Shown piece by piece: positions 43,260 through 51,982 of a stretch of 64,000 nucleotides of DNA. The translations under genes and the position numbers were made by a program. The stretch's first letter is position 1. Each line of letters opens with the position of its first letter. The stretch covers positions 682,001 to 746,000 of the forward strand of contig JBFMBX010000001.1 of NCBI GenBank assembly GCA_040754815.1. Direction: 5' to 3'. The stretch comes from Bellilinea sp040754815. GTDB lineage: Bacteria > Chloroflexota > Anaerolineae > Anaerolineales > Anaerolineaceae. Below the pieces are notes generated by a model. It did no database searches. It saw only the letters and a list, made by a program, of their open reading frames with translations, and was not told where the DNA came from.

Positions 43260-43493
43260 ATGCTCACCCAAACTTCTCCTTCCCGCCTCACGCTGCAACT
43301 GGTACTGACCCTGATTCTGACTGCCGTAATGATTACCACTGCACTGGTGTGGCTGTCTTCACCATCGTTGGCAGTCTCGGCATCCGATCTACCGGCCATC
43401 CAATCGCCCTTGCAGGCCAATTACGGCGCAGATTCTGCTCCGTTTCGCCTTGCGCCGCTTAACCTGCAAGGCTTTGAAGTAAATCTACCCTGA
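43260..43493 (+). CDS. Small single-span membrane protein
   Basis: A 77-residue protein with a hydrophobic helix at about 13-37 and a hydrophilic C-terminal tail, which suggests an exported or membrane-anchored tail. It begins 10 bases after the cyclase gene with AGGA upstream, so it probably belongs to the same transcript. No family is recognised. The short length and lack of a homologue leave it uncertain. Confidence 0.5.
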   Translation: MLTQTSPSRLTLQLVLTLILTAVMITTALVWLSSPSLAVSASDLPAIQSPLQANYGADSAPFRLAPLNLQGFEVNLP

Positions 43494-43573
43494 AATCCGT
43501 GTTCTGTTAATCTCCTTCCAACAAATTTTTGTTACAATGATTTAAGAAATTTGAGCAGCCGCACTGTTGCAGG

Positions 43574-43602
43574 CTTCTCGCCGGCCAGCGAGAGGAAGGA
43601 GG
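43574..43602 (+). promoter_or_regulatory. Hairpin and Shine-Dalgarno site before the plsY-degV gene
   Basis: An eight-bp stem with one G-U pair (43574-43581 with 43588-43595) ends one base before AAGGAGG (about 43596-43602), seven bases ahead of the ATG at 43609. Such a hairpin next to a strong SD can tune translation; that role is inference. Confidence 0.4.
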
Positions 43603-43608
43603 TGAACA

Positions 43609-45093
43609 ATGACGCAGTGTGTGCTTGCCCTGCTGTTCAGTTACCTGTTGGGTTCGGTTTCCTCGGCGGTATTGATTACCCGCCTGTGGAAGAAAACCGA
43701 TATCCGTACTCTGGGGGATGGCAACGCCGGCACGGCGAATGTAGCCCGTTCGGTGGGCATTTTACCGGCAGCACTGGTTGCCCTGCTGGATATTGCGAAA
43801 GGCAGCATTCCCGTCGTTCTGGCAGATGTGTTCCTATTAAGTGAAGGCTGCGCCGTCTTTTGCGTGGTTGCCGCCGTCATTGGGCATAATTACCCGGTGT
43901 ATTTCCGCTTTAAAGGCGGGCGCGGTCTGGCCACTTCAATCGGCGGCCTGCTGGCATTGAGCCCCGCTTCAACCCTCATTGCCCTGCCGGTTTACGGTCT
44001 GGTTTATTTTGCCACGCTGGGGAGCGGTATTCTGGCAACGCTGGTTGCTTTTCCGCTGCTCATTTACCTGAATTATGCTCATGGAAAAGATGGATGGATC
44101 ATCTGGTCACCGTTGATTCTGGCGTTGACCACTGCAATTTGCGCCATTCCCCACCTGCTGCCACGCTGGTTGAAATTGACCGACAAGCGTGAAATTCTGG
44201 TGGAATTATTCCCGGCTTATTCACCCCGCCCGCTGCGTCCGGCATCGCCAGCCGTATTCACCGACAGCATTGCCTCACTGCCGGCCGAACTGGCCCAACG
44301 GGAAGGCATTCACATTGTGCCGATGAGCCTCATTTTGAACGGAAAAGCGCTCCCCGATGATGAAACAATTGACCGGCGTGCCTATTATCAAACCTTACGG
44401 ACGACCACTTCCCATCCGACTACTGCTGCACCTTCACCGGGGGAGTTCGTCCAGCGGCTGCAAGCCGTAGATGGCAAACTCAGCGCAGCAGTAATCGTTA
44501 CCCCGCCGGCCGATCTGACCCAATGTTACAACTCGGCACGGCTGGCGGCTGAACAATTGACCGGACAATTGAATATTGAGGTGATTGACTGCGGGGTCGC
44601 CGGGCCGGCTCAGGGTTTAATGGCCATGCTGGCCGCCCGTCTTGCCCGGCAGGGGGCTTCGCTTGAAGAGATCAAAACAGCGCTCACCGAAGCGCGCCAC
44701 CATATTGGCATGATCGGCGTACTGGACACCCTCTCTTTTATTGAGCACAGCGGGCGGGTGAACGCCATTCGTCCGCTGATCAATGCTGCACTGCGGGTCT
44801 ATCCCATCCTCACCCTGCGGGAGGGGGAGATTCATCTGGAAGGGATGGAGCGCACCCGCCGCAAAGCCATTGACCGTATGCTGGCGTGGCTGGTTAAAAA
44901 TCTTCAGAAGGAAGGCAGTATTCTCATTTGCTTTCACGCCGATGACGCGGCTTGCGCTGAACAGATCGCGCAAGCCCTGCGGGAGAACCTGCACCCCGCC
45001 GAACTTTACATCACCGAAATGACGCCGGTTATCGGCGCACATGCCGGGCCGGGTCTGGTGGGCGTGGCGTGGTGGCAAGCCTCTGCCCAATAA
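43609..45093 (+). CDS. PlsY acyltransferase fused to DegV/FakB-type fatty-acid-binding domain
   Basis: A 494-residue fusion. Residues 1-193 are PlsY, a polytopic membrane protein that moves an acyl group from acyl-phosphate to glycerol-3-phosphate, making lysophosphatidic acid. Its marks are GDGNAGTANVARSVG (the family's usual Ser of GSGN is Asp here), DIAKGSIPV and GHNYPVYFRFKGGRGLATS. Residues about 214-490 are DegV/FakB: VFTDSIASLPAEL, GIHIVPMSL, the TTAAPSPGEF loop, a LSFIEHSGRV segment and the final VIGAHAGPGLVGV with its conserved His. FakB holds a fatty acid for phosphorylation by FakA, and the acyl-phosphate is PlsY's substrate. One strong SD (AAGGAGG) precedes the start, and no stop or frameshift divides the two parts. 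Confidence 0.9.
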   Translation: MTQCVLALLFSYLLGSVSSAVLITRLWKKTDIRTLGDGNAGTANVARSVGILPAALVALLDIAKGSIPVVLADVFLLSEGCAVFCVVAAVIGHNYPVYFRFKGGRGLATSIGGLLALSPASTLIALPVYGLVYFATLGSGILATLVAFPLLIYLNYAHGKDGWIIWSPLILALTTAICAIPHLLPRWLKLTDKREILVELFPAYSPRPLRPASPAVFTDSIASLPAELAQREGIHIVPMSLILNGKALPDDETIDRRAYYQTLRTTTSHPTTAAPSPGEFVQRLQAVDGKLSAAVIVTPPADLTQCYNSARLAAEQLTGQLNIEVIDCGVAGPAQGLMAMLAARLARQGASLEEIKTALTEARHHIGMIGVLDTLSFIEHSGRVNAIRPLINAALRVYPILTLREGEIHLEGMERTRRKAIDRMLAWLVKNLQKEGSILICFHADDAACAEQIAQALRENLHPAELYITEMTPVIGAHAGPGLVGVAWWQASAQ

Positions 45094-45111
45094 GGTATTT
45101 TCCCCACCATT

Positions 45112-46146
45112 TCAGGCAAAGCCTTTCATTTTCAGAAAAACCCTCACCACTTCCGGGTCGAAGTGCCTGCCCGCCTCGCGCTGGACATGTTCCAGCGTAC
45201 GTTCTTCACTCCATGGTTCGGGGCGGTAAGGTCGGCTGGAGCGCAGCGCATCATACACATCAATCACCGCAAACAGGCGCGCTTCCAGCGGAATTTGCTC
45301 CCCCTTCAACCCGCGCGGGTAGCCGCTGCCATCCCATTTTTCGTGATGGCAGTAAGGGATGGGGATGGCCGGCCGCAGGTAATCAATCTGGCGCAACAAT
45401 TGCTCGGCATAGACCGGGTGGCGGCGCATGATTTCCCATTCGGTTTCATTGAGAGGACCCGGTTTGAGCAAAATAGTGTCACTGATAGCCATTTTGCCGA
45501 TATCATGCAGCAATGCGCCGTGCCGCAGATTGAGTATCTCTTCGATGTGGTAGCCGATTTCCAGCGCCAGTTGTACGGTAAGTTCGGCTACCCGCTGCGT
45601 GTGTCCATGGGTTTCGTAATCGCGCAGTTCTAATGCCCGCCCCCATCCTTCCAGTGTATCCGTAAAGGATTGTTCCAGCATCAGGTTGACCGAAACCAGC
45701 TCATTTTGGATTTGCCGCCACTGCGAAACATCGCGCAACAACACCTGTGTCATCACCTTTCCGGCATTCGGGTAAGGGGCGAGGGTTACAAATACCGCCA
45801 GCGGTTCACCGCCGCAGGTTTTCATTTCGATTTCCAGCGGACCCACGCGGCTGTGGCTGTACTTCATCAATTCCCACAAAGAGAGATAATCTTCGCGGCA
45901 TACTGCTTCAATGAAATTCGTCAGTGGGCTGCCGTTTAATTGATGGGCAGAGCAGCCCAGCATGTTTTCCAGCGCGGGATTGGTGTGCTGAATCAGCCCA
46001 TCTTCATCCAGCACACAATAGCCATCCATCAAAATCTCCAGCAGATTTTCAGCCGATGGATGAACACCAGACCGCTGGCCTGCTTTACGCCGCCAGAAAG
46101 CCAGCGCTGTGGAACGAATCTGAGCCGAGCGCAAGGAATTAATCAT
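45112..46146 (-). CDS. PAS-HD-GYP domain protein (cyclic-di-GMP phosphodiesterase type)
   Basis: A 344-residue protein. Residues about 35-155 form a PAS domain (GYCVLDEDGLIQHTNPALEN, LGCSAHQLNG). Residues about 165-340 are HD-GYP: HDIGK, the HHEKWDGSGYPRG signature, and the downstream DVYDAL motif, all metal- and substrate-site positions. Such enzymes cut cyclic-di-GMP. It is the last gene of the chemotaxis operon; its start overlaps the cheW stop by four bases. It converges on the plsY-degV gene with 18 bases between stops. Confidence 0.9.
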   Translation of the reverse strand: MINSLRSAQIRSTALAFWRRKAGQRSGVHPSAENLLEILMDGYCVLDEDGLIQHTNPALENMLGCSAHQLNGSPLTNFIEAVCREDYLSLWELMKYSHSRVGPLEIEMKTCGGEPLAVFVTLAPYPNAGKVMTQVLLRDVSQWRQIQNELVSVNLMLEQSFTDTLEGWGRALELRDYETHGHTQRVAELTVQLALEIGYHIEEILNLRHGALLHDIGKMAISDTILLKPGPLNETEWEIMRRHPVYAEQLLRQIDYLRPAIPIPYCHHEKWDGSGYPRGLKGEQIPLEARLFAVIDVYDALRSSRPYRPEPWSEERTLEHVQREAGRHFDPEVVRVFLKMKGFA

Positions 46147-46592
46147 GCCATTGCCACAAGCGCTTCCCGCTCTTCCATGGAAAGAACTTTGCCCAAATCC
46201 AGCAGAATCACCAGCTCATTTTCCAGTTTGGCAATGTTCTTGATGAAAGCGGAATTGATGGTCACCGACATCTGCGGCGGGGGTTCGATTTTATCCTCAG
46301 GCACGCGGATGACCTGCGTCACGGCATCCACAATGATGCCCACCTTGCTGCCATCCATGTTCGCAATCACGATGCGCGTATCACGGGTGGGGGGCTGGGC
46401 AGGCAAACCAAAGCGGGTGCGTAAATCCACCACCGGCACAATCGTTCCACGCAGGTTGGTAATCCCCTCGATGAATGCCGGCGCATGGGGCAAACGGGTA
46501 ATCTCCTGCATCTTGATAATTCCCTCTACTGAGGCAATATCCACACCATATTTTTCGTTTTCCAGTTCAAATACAACCAGTTGATGTTCCAT
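46143..46592 (-). CDS. cheW: Chemotaxis adaptor CheW
   Basis: A 149-residue CheW. It has the LVVFELENEKYGVDIASVEGII opening in short form, GITNLRGTIVPVVDLRTRFG and IVDAVTQVIRVPEDKIEPPP. It bridges receptors and CheA. The spacing between its AAGGAG site and the ATG is rather long (about 12 bases). It precedes the HD-GYP gene with a four-base overlap. Confidence 0.94.
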   Translation of the reverse strand: MEHQLVVFELENEKYGVDIASVEGIIKMQEITRLPHAPAFIEGITNLRGTIVPVVDLRTRFGLPAQPPTRDTRIVIANMDGSKVGIIVDAVTQVIRVPEDKIEPPPQMSVTINSAFIKNIAKLENELVILLDLGKVLSMEEREALVAMA

Positions 46593-46628
46593 TTTTTTAA
46601 ATTCTCCTTTCGTTGTAAATTTAAGATA

Positions 46629-47147
46629 TTATCCTGTCACTGACCCGGCGGCGGGGATGGGAATTTGAGGGGTTTTCAGGCCGCGTTTTCCTTCCCGCAA
46701 GGCCAGGTGAATTTCTACCGAACCTCCATCAGTAATCAGCGGCACCACCAGCCGCGGGTAATCCAGCGTCGAAATAGATGCGCCTTTGCCCAGAATCAAG
46801 GAAGGGGTGGAAATGTTCGATTCGTAGCCGTTCTCGGAAAGTTTCATGCTTGCCCGACCGGTAATGACATTGCCGATTTCAGCAATCCCGGACTGCGCCA
46901 AGCCATCCAGTTCGGAAAGGTTTTCACCCATCATGATCGAAGCAAACCGTACTGCCGTTTTTCGATTCATGCTGTAGAAGACCGTCCCTTCCACCGCCCC
47001 GACCAGCGAAAGGATGACCGTCACATCATCGGTTACGTACATTCCCTGTTCAAGACGCAGCTCCCCGCGGTGAATATCCATACCGGTTTCTGCGCGCAGC
47101 ACTTCATAAGCCGCTTCCACAAATGGGTTGAGAAACTTGACGTTCAT
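46629..47147 (-). CDS. cheX: CheX-type chemotaxis phosphatase, copy 1
   Basis: A 172-residue CheX-family protein. It begins MNVKFLNPFVEAAYEVL and holds the phosphatase signature SGIAEIGNVITG (E and N of the ExxN motif). CheX removes the phosphate from CheY-P. The ATG at 47147 has AAGGA upstream; the frame runs 30 codons further with no family match. It is a tandem duplicate of the neighbouring gene, about half the positions being identical by eye. Confidence 0.88.
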   Translation of the reverse strand: MNVKFLNPFVEAAYEVLRAETGMDIHRGELRLEQGMYVTDDVTVILSLVGAVEGTVFYSMNRKTAVRFASIMMGENLSELDGLAQSGIAEIGNVITGRASMKLSENGYESNISTPSLILGKGASISTLDYPRLVVPLITDGGSVEIHLALREGKRGLKTPQIPIPAAGSVTG

Positions 47148-47163
47148 TGGGCATCCTTTCTGC

Positions 47164-47679
47164 TCAACTGCCTTTAGCAGCCGGTGTGAGCGCAACGAAT
47201 TCTTCCACCTTACCGTTGCGGTTTTCCCGCAGGGCAAGGTGCACGGTCAGTTCACCCAAATTGGTCTGCAGCGGCACCACAATGCGAGGGAAATCGAGGG
47301 TAGAAATCTGCACTCCCCTGCCGCTGATCAGGGTTGGCGGTGAAATGTTCGAGGCATAACCGGCCTGTGAAAACTTGATGGTCGCCCGCCCGGAAATGAC
47401 GTTTCCCAGCTCTGCCACCCCGCTCTGCGCCAGCGAGTCAAAGGTAGTAAATTCCTGACCCAAAATCTGCGACACAAAACGGATGCCGGTTTCTGTGTTC
47501 ATGCCGTACATGACCACGCCGTAAACCTGCCCGACCAGATGAATCAACACGGTGACATCATCGGTTGTCAACGCGGATTGGTGCAGGGAAAGACTGCCGC
47601 GCTGGACATTGACGCCAATTTCGGCTTTCAAAACTTCTACGGCTGCCTCTACAAAGGGGTTCAAAAATTTAACATCCAT
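47164..47679 (-). CDS. cheX: CheX-type chemotaxis phosphatase, copy 2
   Basis: A 171-residue paralogue of the adjacent protein, starting MDVKFLNPFVEAAVEVL with the same ExxN motif (SGVAELGNVISG). GAGGAGG precedes the ATG. The two copies are 16 bases apart. Both keep the phosphatase residues, so they may dephosphorylate different response regulators or form a mixed dimer. Confidence 0.88.
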   Translation of the reverse strand: MDVKFLNPFVEAAVEVLKAEIGVNVQRGSLSLHQSALTTDDVTVLIHLVGQVYGVVMYGMNTETGIRFVSQILGQEFTTFDSLAQSGVAELGNVISGRATIKFSQAGYASNISPPTLISGRGVQISTLDFPRIVVPLQTNLGELTVHLALRENRNGKVEEFVALTPAAKGS

Positions 47680-47713
47680 ACATTAATGCCTCCTCACTCA
47701 CCGCACGGCCGAT

Positions 47714-48565
47714 TCATCCTGCGCCGGGCAGTGTAATTAACATCTCCGCCAGTTCAATTTGTTCCATTACCGCAGTAACCAGTTCTTCCTGCTCCGTTTC
47801 AGTCAGGTTGAGCGCCGTCACAGCGCGCTCATCGAGAGCATACTGCAAACCATCCCGCCCCAGACCAATTCCCATCATCATCATGATGCTGTCGCCGACA
47901 TGCACGGCATAAGCCTGCGCCTGATAGGGGCCGGCTGCAGCCGGGTTGTGATGATGGGCAATCACCGCCACCAGCCCTTCCGGCAGACGCCAGCGGCGCG
48001 CCATTTCGGCGCCCAGCATGGCATGGTCAATTCCAAAATAGGAGCGTTCGATTTCAAGAAACGATGCCGACTGCCAGTCATTGATACTAAACACCAGACT
48101 GCGCAGCAATTTTTCCAGCGCCAGTTTACCAATATCACTGAGCAAACCGGCAAAATAAAACTCCTCCACGTTTTTCCAGTTGCGTTTTTGGGCAATCGTC
48201 CGGGCACAAATGGCCACCCCCAGCGAATGCCGCCACAATTCTCCCTTGCGCAGTTCGTAACCGGGCAGCGGGCGGTTGAGAAAACTACCCAGACTCGCCG
48301 CCAGAATGATCTCATACAGGGCTTGCAGGCCGATGACCACCACCGCCTGATGCACGGTGGCGATGCGGTTGGGCATGCCGTAAAAGGCGGAGTTGGCCAC
48401 CCGTAAAACCACACCGGAAAGCACCTGATCCACCGCCAGCACCTCCGCCACTGCGCTCAGGTTGCATTCCGGCGAGCGCATCAATTCCAGAGCACGCTGA
48501 GAGGCTTGCGGCAAGGGGGGCAGTTTGCCCGCTTCACGGATCAGGTCATCCAGTGTGTAACGCAT
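47714..48565 (-). CDS. HDOD domain signalling protein
   Basis: A 283-residue protein that is essentially one HDOD domain: LPPLPQASQRALELM, LRVANSAFYG and VVIGLQAL are typical. HDOD domains resemble HD hydrolases but usually lack the full metal site, and act as regulators, often of chemotaxis or cyclic-di-GMP circuits. Here it lies between cheR and the cheX pair, so it probably modulates the same pathway. Its partner is unknown. Confidence 0.87.
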   Translation of the reverse strand: MRYTLDDLIREAGKLPPLPQASQRALELMRSPECNLSAVAEVLAVDQVLSGVVLRVANSAFYGMPNRIATVHQAVVVIGLQALYEIILAASLGSFLNRPLPGYELRKGELWRHSLGVAICARTIAQKRNWKNVEEFYFAGLLSDIGKLALEKLLRSLVFSINDWQSASFLEIERSYFGIDHAMLGAEMARRWRLPEGLVAVIAHHHNPAAAGPYQAQAYAVHVGDSIMMMMGIGLGRDGLQYALDERAVTALNLTETEQEELVTAVMEQIELAEMLITLPGAG

Positions 48566-48577
48566 TTTCTTTACCTC

Positions 48578-49375
48578 TCATTCCTTCACATAAAAGGAAA
48601 TACCGGCATTGCGGAATCCCAACTCGGCCGGGCGCGGCATGATCTCCGTTCCGCCCAAAAAGAGCACACCGCCCGGGCGCAATGCCTGATGAAACTTTCG
48701 ATAGAGCAACGTCTTGGCTTCATTGGTGAAATAAATAATTACATTGCGGCAAACGATGAGGTCAAAATCGCTTTCAAAGGGGTCGTTGAGCAGGTTTTGT
48801 TCTCGAAAAGTGACCTTACGCACCACTTCAGGTTTGATGTAAAAAGGCGCCGCAGGGGAAAGGAAACGAACGCGTTGCTCGGGAGTAAGGTTGCGCGCTT
48901 CCTCAGCCAGATACGGGCCGCCGGCGCGTGCCTTTGCCAGCGCCCCCCGGTCAAGATCACTGGCCAGCAAATAATGCGGTTTATCGGGGGCGGTTTCTTC
49001 CAGTAAAATGGCCAGCGTATAAGCCTCCACGCCAATGGAGCAACCGGCGCTCCACACACGTAAACCGCCTCCCCTTTTCGGGTCGCGCTGCGCATCGGCC
49101 AGCAGGCGCGGCAGCACATCCCGCCGCAGCGCTGACCAGCGTTCTGGATCGCGGAAAAACTCGGTCACATTAATGGTCAGATAATTGCGGAATTTTTCCA
49201 GTTCCTCTTTGTTTTCCCGCAATAAGGAAAAGTAATCATTCCAGGAAGAAGCACGCGAACGGGCCAGCCACGAATCCAGTCTGCGTTTCATCTGCTCCTC
49301 TTTGTAATGGTTCAGGTCAATATTGAGCAGATTTTTCACCGAGGTTTTGATTTGAGCGTAAGTCTCGGTTTCCAT
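48578..49375 (-). CDS. cheR: Chemotaxis receptor methyltransferase CheR
   Basis: A 265-residue methyltransferase. The N-terminal helical domain is followed by LTINVTEFFRDPERW, the SAM-binding VWSAGCSIGVEAYTLAI and FDLIVCRNVIIYFTNEAK. It methylates glutamates of receptors, which sets adaptation. The gene follows cheB by six bases. Confidence 0.94.
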   Translation of the reverse strand: METETYAQIKTSVKNLLNIDLNHYKEEQMKRRLDSWLARSRASSWNDYFSLLRENKEELEKFRNYLTINVTEFFRDPERWSALRRDVLPRLLADAQRDPKRGGGLRVWSAGCSIGVEAYTLAILLEETAPDKPHYLLASDLDRGALAKARAGGPYLAEEARNLTPEQRVRFLSPAAPFYIKPEVVRKVTFREQNLLNDPFESDFDLIVCRNVIIYFTNEAKTLLYRKFHQALRPGGVLFLGGTEIMPRPAELGFRNAGISFYVKE

Positions 49376-49381
49376 TGCGAC

Positions 49382-50488
49382 TCACCTCCCCGCAGAAATG
49401 GCAAGAAATTCCTGCACGGCTTTTTGTATCGCATCGGCAACATCCGGCAAGGGCGCCACCACATCCACGGCTTGTTTTTCCAGCACACTGCGCGGCATTC
49501 CCCACACCACACAGGTGGATTCGTGCTCGGCAATGACCGTGCCGCCCAAACTGTGCAGCAGCACCGAGCCGTTCGTTCCATCGCTGCCCATACCAGTGAG
49601 GATGACGGAAATGACCCGTTTTCCAAAACGCTGCACCAGCGAGGTAAGAGTCACATCTATTGCCGGGCGCACACCGTGTACCGGATTGTTCTGGTTGAGG
49701 GAAACCTGCTCGTTTTCATCAAACACCATGTGAAAACCACCCGGTGCGAGCAAGGCCTGACCTGCCATCAGCCGGTCACCCGGCTGGGCTTCTTTCACCA
49801 TTAATTTCGAGAGGTTATTGAGCCTTTCTGCCAGTGAATGGGTGAAACCGGCCGGCATGTGCTGCACAATGACCACCGCAGCCGGTAAACTGGCCGGCAG
49901 CGCCGGCACCACCTCGTTGAGTGCCCGCGGCCCGCCGGTAGAACTGCCGATGACCACAATTGGCTCGTTGGATTTGAGCGGCCGCACTGCCTTTTCCACC
50001 GCAGATTTGGGCGCACTAGAAATGGGACGCACCAGAGCAAAGGGCCGTACCCGGGCACTGGCCGCCCGCTTTATTTTCTGTGCCGCTTCGTCCATGACGG
50101 TCTGTATATCCAGCTGCCTTTCGGGTTTGGTGATGAAATCCACCGCCCCCAAAGTCAATGCTTGAATGGTCGTTACCGCCCCCTCGCGAGTCAGGCTGCT
50201 CAACATCACCACCGGACGGGGAAAACGGCTCATAATTTCCCGCAAAGTCGAAATGCCGTCCAGGCGCGGCATTTCCACATCCAGCGTGATCACGTCCGGG
50301 TTGAGGGAGGGGATGAGTTCGAGGGCTTCCTGTCCATCCCGTGCCGTGGCAATGACCTGAATGCCATCTCTGCCGTTCAGATGCTGGCTGATCGAAAAGC
50401 GCATGAACGCCGAATCATCCACCACCAGTACCCGCACCGGTACAGGGGCAGGGGCAGAAGCATTCGAAGGCTGCGGCAGCGTTACCAT
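49382..50488 (-). CDS. cheB: Chemotaxis methylesterase/response regulator CheB
   Basis: A 368-residue protein with a receiver (acidic pair VVDDS, D70) and the C-terminal esterase domain (GSSTGGPRALNEV nucleophile, QHMPAGFTHSLAERL, LTGMGSDGTNG). CheA phosphorylates it; it then demethylates or deamidates receptors. The ATG at 50488 is preferred to an upstream TTG two codons away. Confidence 0.95.
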   Translation of the reverse strand: MVTLPQPSNASAPAPVPVRVLVVDDSAFMRFSISQHLNGRDGIQVIATARDGQEALELIPSLNPDVITLDVEMPRLDGISTLREIMSRFPRPVVMLSSLTREGAVTTIQALTLGAVDFITKPERQLDIQTVMDEAAQKIKRAASARVRPFALVRPISSAPKSAVEKAVRPLKSNEPIVVIGSSTGGPRALNEVVPALPASLPAAVVIVQHMPAGFTHSLAERLNNLSKLMVKEAQPGDRLMAGQALLAPGGFHMVFDENEQVSLNQNNPVHGVRPAIDVTLTSLVQRFGKRVISVILTGMGSDGTNGSVLLHSLGGTVIAEHESTCVVWGMPRSVLEKQAVDVVAPLPDVADAIQKAVQEFLAISAGR

Positions 50489-50497
50489 AAACAAAAC

Positions 50498-50854
50498 CTA
50501 ACCGGCCAGCTTGTGAATGGCGCTCATCACACGGTCATGTTCGAAGGGTTTGACGATGAAATCGCGCGCACCGGATTTAACCGCTTCCAGCACCACCGAT
50601 TCCTGACCCAGCGCGGTCAGCATGACCACTTTGGCCTGTGAATCAAAGGCGCGGATTTCTTTCAGTGCCGCCAGTCCGTCCATTTCCGGCATGGTGATGT
50701 CCATCAGCACCACATCGGGCCGCACTTCTTTGTATTTTTCCACCGCTTTGACGCCGTTTTCCGCTTCATAGACCTCAAAGCCCTGACCGGTGAGCATTTT
50801 GATGATCCGCACGCGGAGAAATTCAGCGTCATCCACAATCAGTATCTTGGTCAT
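50498..50854 (-). CDS. cheY: Response regulator CheY
   Basis: A 118-residue single receiver. It has the DD pair at 8-9, D52 as phospho-acceptor and the KPF motif near the end. In the chemotaxis operon it most likely carries the signal from CheA to the flagellar switch, and is the substrate of the CheC/CheX phosphatases encoded nearby. Confidence 0.93.
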   Translation of the reverse strand: MTKILIVDDAEFLRVRIIKMLTGQGFEVYEAENGVKAVEKYKEVRPDVVLMDITMPEMDGLAALKEIRAFDSQAKVVMLTALGQESVVLEAVKSGARDFIVKPFEHDRVMSAIHKLAG

Positions 50855-50875
50855 TCGTCCATCCTCCTGAAAGAA

Positions 50876-51361
50876 TTACAAATCCTTTTCAACACCGCCA
50901 ACCACCCGCACGGTCACCCGTCCGCTGGCGACGTAAACTCGCACCGTTCTGCCACTGTGTCCACCGGTTTCTTCCGCATGAAGCGGCAGATTAAGGCGGT
51001 TCAGCGTTTCATGGGCGCTCTCGATATTGCGCGTACCAACATCAAAAGTCTTGGAAAGTCCGGCAGCCGTCAACATATTGGCACCGCCCGCTATGCGCAC
51101 AATCAGGTTACGGCGCTCTGCGCCGGCTTTGAGCATGGCTTCCAGCAATCCTTCAATGCCGCTGTCCACATACTTGGCGCAATGCGGATGAGCGCCGTTC
51201 ATCCGGTGAGGCAGCACGGCGTGGAGTAAGCCGCAGATATGACGCTGCTTATCCACCATGGTAATTCCCAGACACGAACCCAGGCCGTAAGCCACCAGCA
51301 CATCCGCCGGGTCGCTGGAAACCACCACCTCACCGAGATTGACGCTGATGGGATCTTTCAT
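50876..51361 (-). CDS. cheD: Chemotaxis glutamine deamidase CheD
   Basis: A 161-residue CheD. The catalytic cysteine is in GLGSCLGI and the histidine in LLHAVLP. It deamidates receptor glutamines and binds CheC. The ATG at 51361 overlaps the cheC stop by four bases; a frame extension of 19 codons has no family similarity. Confidence 0.93.
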   Translation of the reverse strand: MKDPISVNLGEVVVSSDPADVLVAYGLGSCLGITMVDKQRHICGLLHAVLPHRMNGAHPHCAKYVDSGIEGLLEAMLKAGAERRNLIVRIAGGANMLTAAGLSKTFDVGTRNIESAHETLNRLNLPLHAEETGGHSGRTVRVYVASGRVTVRVVGGVEKDL

Positions 51362-51972
51362 GCTTTCTTCTCTGCCTGCTGTAAGGCTTGCAGGGATTGG
51401 GCATCCGGTATGACCCAAAAATCGGTCAACACCGAGCGGCTGCCATCTTTGAAACAGGTCTGGATGAGCAGCACATGATCACTCACCCCGCCGGTAGTAG
51501 CCACGATGATATCCAGAATGGCACCGACCATATCCACCATGACCGCCGGCGGGGTCGGACGGATTTCCCGCCCGAGCGTATTGGCTACCGCATTCATAAA
51601 GAAAGTGCCGGTCATGTTGCCCACTTCCCCCAGCGCCGAACGCTCCAGCGAACCGAGAAAGGTGGTCGTGCCTTCCGGCTGTTCCATCAGTAGATCCACC
51701 AGTTGAAAAGCCTTTTCCAGCGGTAGAATCATCATGATCTGGGCATTGAAATCACCTTCTGCCCGCAGGTAGATACCAGCCGCCTCGGTTTCCGGCCCGC
51801 CTACCATCATCGGAATTTGGGTGAGCGGCACCACTTTCACATCCGGATCCCCGAATTCCAGTTTATGACCCAGCAGACCGGAAAAACCCCGCACGGCGTT
51901 GTGAATGCCCACCGTAGTGATCGAGCGGAGGGTTTCAACCAGTTTTTCATCGAATTCGATCATGGCGGTCAT
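51358..51972 (-). CDS. cheC: CheY-P phosphatase CheC
   Basis: A 204-residue CheC-family protein. The second ExxN site is intact (LGEVGNMTGTFFMNAV), but the first is not: the helix where ExxNIGAGN is expected reads ITTVGIHNAV. It therefore has one phosphatase centre rather than two. It hydrolyses CheY-P and partners CheD. AAGGAG lies four bases before the ATG at 51972. The start is ten bases after cheA. Confidence 0.9.
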   Translation of the reverse strand: MTAMIEFDEKLVETLRSITTVGIHNAVRGFSGLLGHKLEFGDPDVKVVPLTQIPMMVGGPETEAAGIYLRAEGDFNAQIMMILPLEKAFQLVDLLMEQPEGTTTFLGSLERSALGEVGNMTGTFFMNAVANTLGREIRPTPPAVMVDMVGAILDIIVATTGGVSDHVLLIQTCFKDGSRSVLTDFWVIPDAQSLQALQQAEKKA

Positions 51973-51982
51973 ACTGCTCCTT

